Assembly (NCBI GenBank): GCA_017615955.1
Contig: JAFZZD010000692.1
Span: 1 to 7,436, forward strand
Reading direction: 5' to 3'
DNA length: 7,436 bases
Origin: Victivallales bacterium
Lineage (GTDB): Bacteria > Verrucomicrobiota > Lentisphaeria > Oligosphaerales > Oligosphaeraceae
Shown in pieces: positions 7,248 through 7,436 of the stretch; the stretch's first letter is position 1; each line of letters opens with the position of its first letter. The notes beneath the pieces are model-generated. The model saw only the letters and a list, made by a program, of their open reading frames with translations, did no database searches and was not told the DNA's origin. The position numbers and the translations under genes were made by a program.

Positions 7248-7277
7248 ATAATATACACGCGCGTGTAAAAACCGCAA
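7248..7277 (-). promoter_or_regulatory. Predicted sigma-70-type promoter of the gyrB operon
   Basis: Reading the minus strand, TTGCGG (7277-7272) is a reasonable -35 hexamer (4 of 6 to TTGACA). It is followed by TATATT (7255-7250, 16-bp spacer) or TATTAT (7253-7248, 18-bp spacer) as -10. Transcription would start near 7241-7243, giving a leader of roughly 50 nt. The -35 begins 6 bp after the upstream gene's stop codon, and no other good hexamer pair is visible in the gap. The spacer contains a perfect palindrome. This is prediction by consensus only; the rest of the operon has no intergenic room for another promoter. Confidence 0.55.
7254..7267. repeat. Perfect 14-bp palindrome in the gyrB promoter spacer
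   Basis: TACACGCGCGTGTA reads the same on both strands. It lies between the predicted -35 and -10 hexamers, overlapping the start of the TATATT version of the -10. The position and symmetry suit an operator for a dimeric repressor, but no known regulator consensus is recognised. Its first ten bases after the initial T, ACACGCGCGT (7255-7264), recur in the same orientation at 7217-7226, 38 bp away in the leader. Confidence 0.6.
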
Positions 7278-7283
7278 GTCCTG

Positions 7284-7436
7284 TTAATCGCCTTGTAAGC
7301 CCCGCAACATCGCCGAAAGCATGCCATTGGGTGAGATGTCGCCGACCCAGATTTCATCGGTGTTGCGCAAGACATATTCGTTACACCAAGTGGCAATCTT
7401 CTTATTTAGGCGCGATCCCGGCGGCTGCGGCGATAG
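7284..7436 (-). CDS. 3' end of a gene, possibly DprA/SLOG-like Rossmann protein (partial)
   Basis: An open frame enters from the right edge and gives 50 residues before TAA at 7286-7284. It begins LSPQPPGSRLNKK and continues through CNEYVLRN, TDEIWVGDISPNG and MLSAMLRGLQGD. The composition looks like real protein, with a beta-strand-like DEIWVGD followed by PNG and a helix. The order SP-x-PPG, then an Asn-containing helix (CNEYV), then a hydrophobic strand and a Gly turn resembles the end of the Rossmann fold in DprA/Smf and related SLOG proteins (SPYPPG, RNRLI, DAVLVVEA). That assignment is from memory of the family and is tentative. An IS605-type TnpB remnant (IVVGDVS motif) was considered as an alternative. 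The stop codon lies 95 bp before gyrB and the gene is on the same strand, so it may be an upstream neighbour rather than an operon member, given the promoter in between. Confidence 0.6.
   Translation of the reverse strand, partial: LSPQPPGSRLNKKIATWCNEYVLRNTDEIWVGDISPNGMLSAMLRGLQGD

Larger units (their letters stand above)
7214..7267. other. Alternating purine-pyrimidine tract (Z-DNA-prone) over the gyrB promoter and leader
   Basis: Bases 7214-7236 alternate pyrimidine and purine without a break for 23 bp (CA, CG and TA steps). Bases 7251-7267 alternate for 17 bp, and 7243-7250 for 8 bp. Over the whole 54 bp the alternation breaks only at 7236/7237, 7238/7239, 7242/7243 and 7250/7251. The CG- and CA-rich parts are the classical Z-DNA-forming composition; the AT-rich middle would favour melting. 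The alternation is seen directly; the structural consequence is inferred. Confidence 0.6.

Noticed and set aside
7268..7310. A terminator for the upstream gene, from the CAAG...CTTG inverted repeat before a T-run on the minus strand
   Set aside because: The stem is only 4 bp with a 13-nt loop, and the five Ts fall in the promoter spacer. This is too weak to call.
7085..7396. A 103-codon minus-strand frame crossing the gyrB start
   Set aside because: It runs out of frame through the end of the upstream gene, the promoter and the first codons of gyrB. Its composition is unlike a protein and it has no ribosome site.
7284..7436. A TnpB (IS605 family) remnant, suggested by the WVGDISP string
   Set aside because: The downstream TnpB features (the conserved zinc-finger cysteines and the last catalytic Asp) are absent before the stop. 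The SPQPPG segment fits a DprA/SLOG-like fold better. It is kept only as an alternative in that gene's entry.

Overview
The window is a bacterial chromosome segment with one tightly packed minus-strand operon that supplies DNA gyrase. In transcription order, right to left, it holds gyrB (7188-4438), gyrA (4419-1594), an exported SurA/PpiC-type peptidyl-prolyl isomerase (1604-633) and a glyoxalase-II-like metallo-beta-lactamase-fold hydrolase (630-25). Gaps are 18 bp, then an 11-bp overlap, then 2 bp. Each gene has a recognisable Shine-Dalgarno sequence, so a single polycistronic mRNA with translational coupling is likely. The last 153 bases (7436-7284, minus strand) are the 3' end of another gene, tentatively a DprA/SLOG-like Rossmann protein. 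The first 24 bases are too short to call.

The organism appears to be a moderately GC-rich Gram-negative-type bacterium. GyrA has an unusual N-terminal DNA-binding motif (KPGARR where most gyrases have KPVHRR), and both subunits carry long lineage-style insertions. From memory of family sequences this fits the Planctomycetes-Verrucomicrobia-Chlamydiae superphylum (Lentisphaerota/Kiritimatiellota-like) better than Proteobacteria or Firmicutes. That placement is inference and has low confidence.

GyrA and GyrB form the A2B2 enzyme that introduces negative supercoils using ATP, and every catalytic residue I checked is present. The isomerase has a signal peptide and should act outside the cytoplasm on folding proteins. 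The MBL-fold enzyme is cytosolic and probably hydrolyses a thioester. Neither has an obvious link to gyrase beyond co-transcription.

The only substantial non-coding DNA is the 95 bp before gyrB (7189-7283). It is the most unusual part of the window. It holds a plausible sigma-70-type promoter whose spacer contains a perfect 14-bp palindrome. Promoter and leader together form a nearly continuous alternating purine-pyrimidine stretch of about 54 bp, a Z-DNA-prone arrangement. Because gyrase synthesis is known to respond to supercoiling in other bacteria, this could be a supercoiling-sensitive control element. No mobile element, CRISPR array, tRNA or rRNA was seen, and I do not see a new multi-gene system here.
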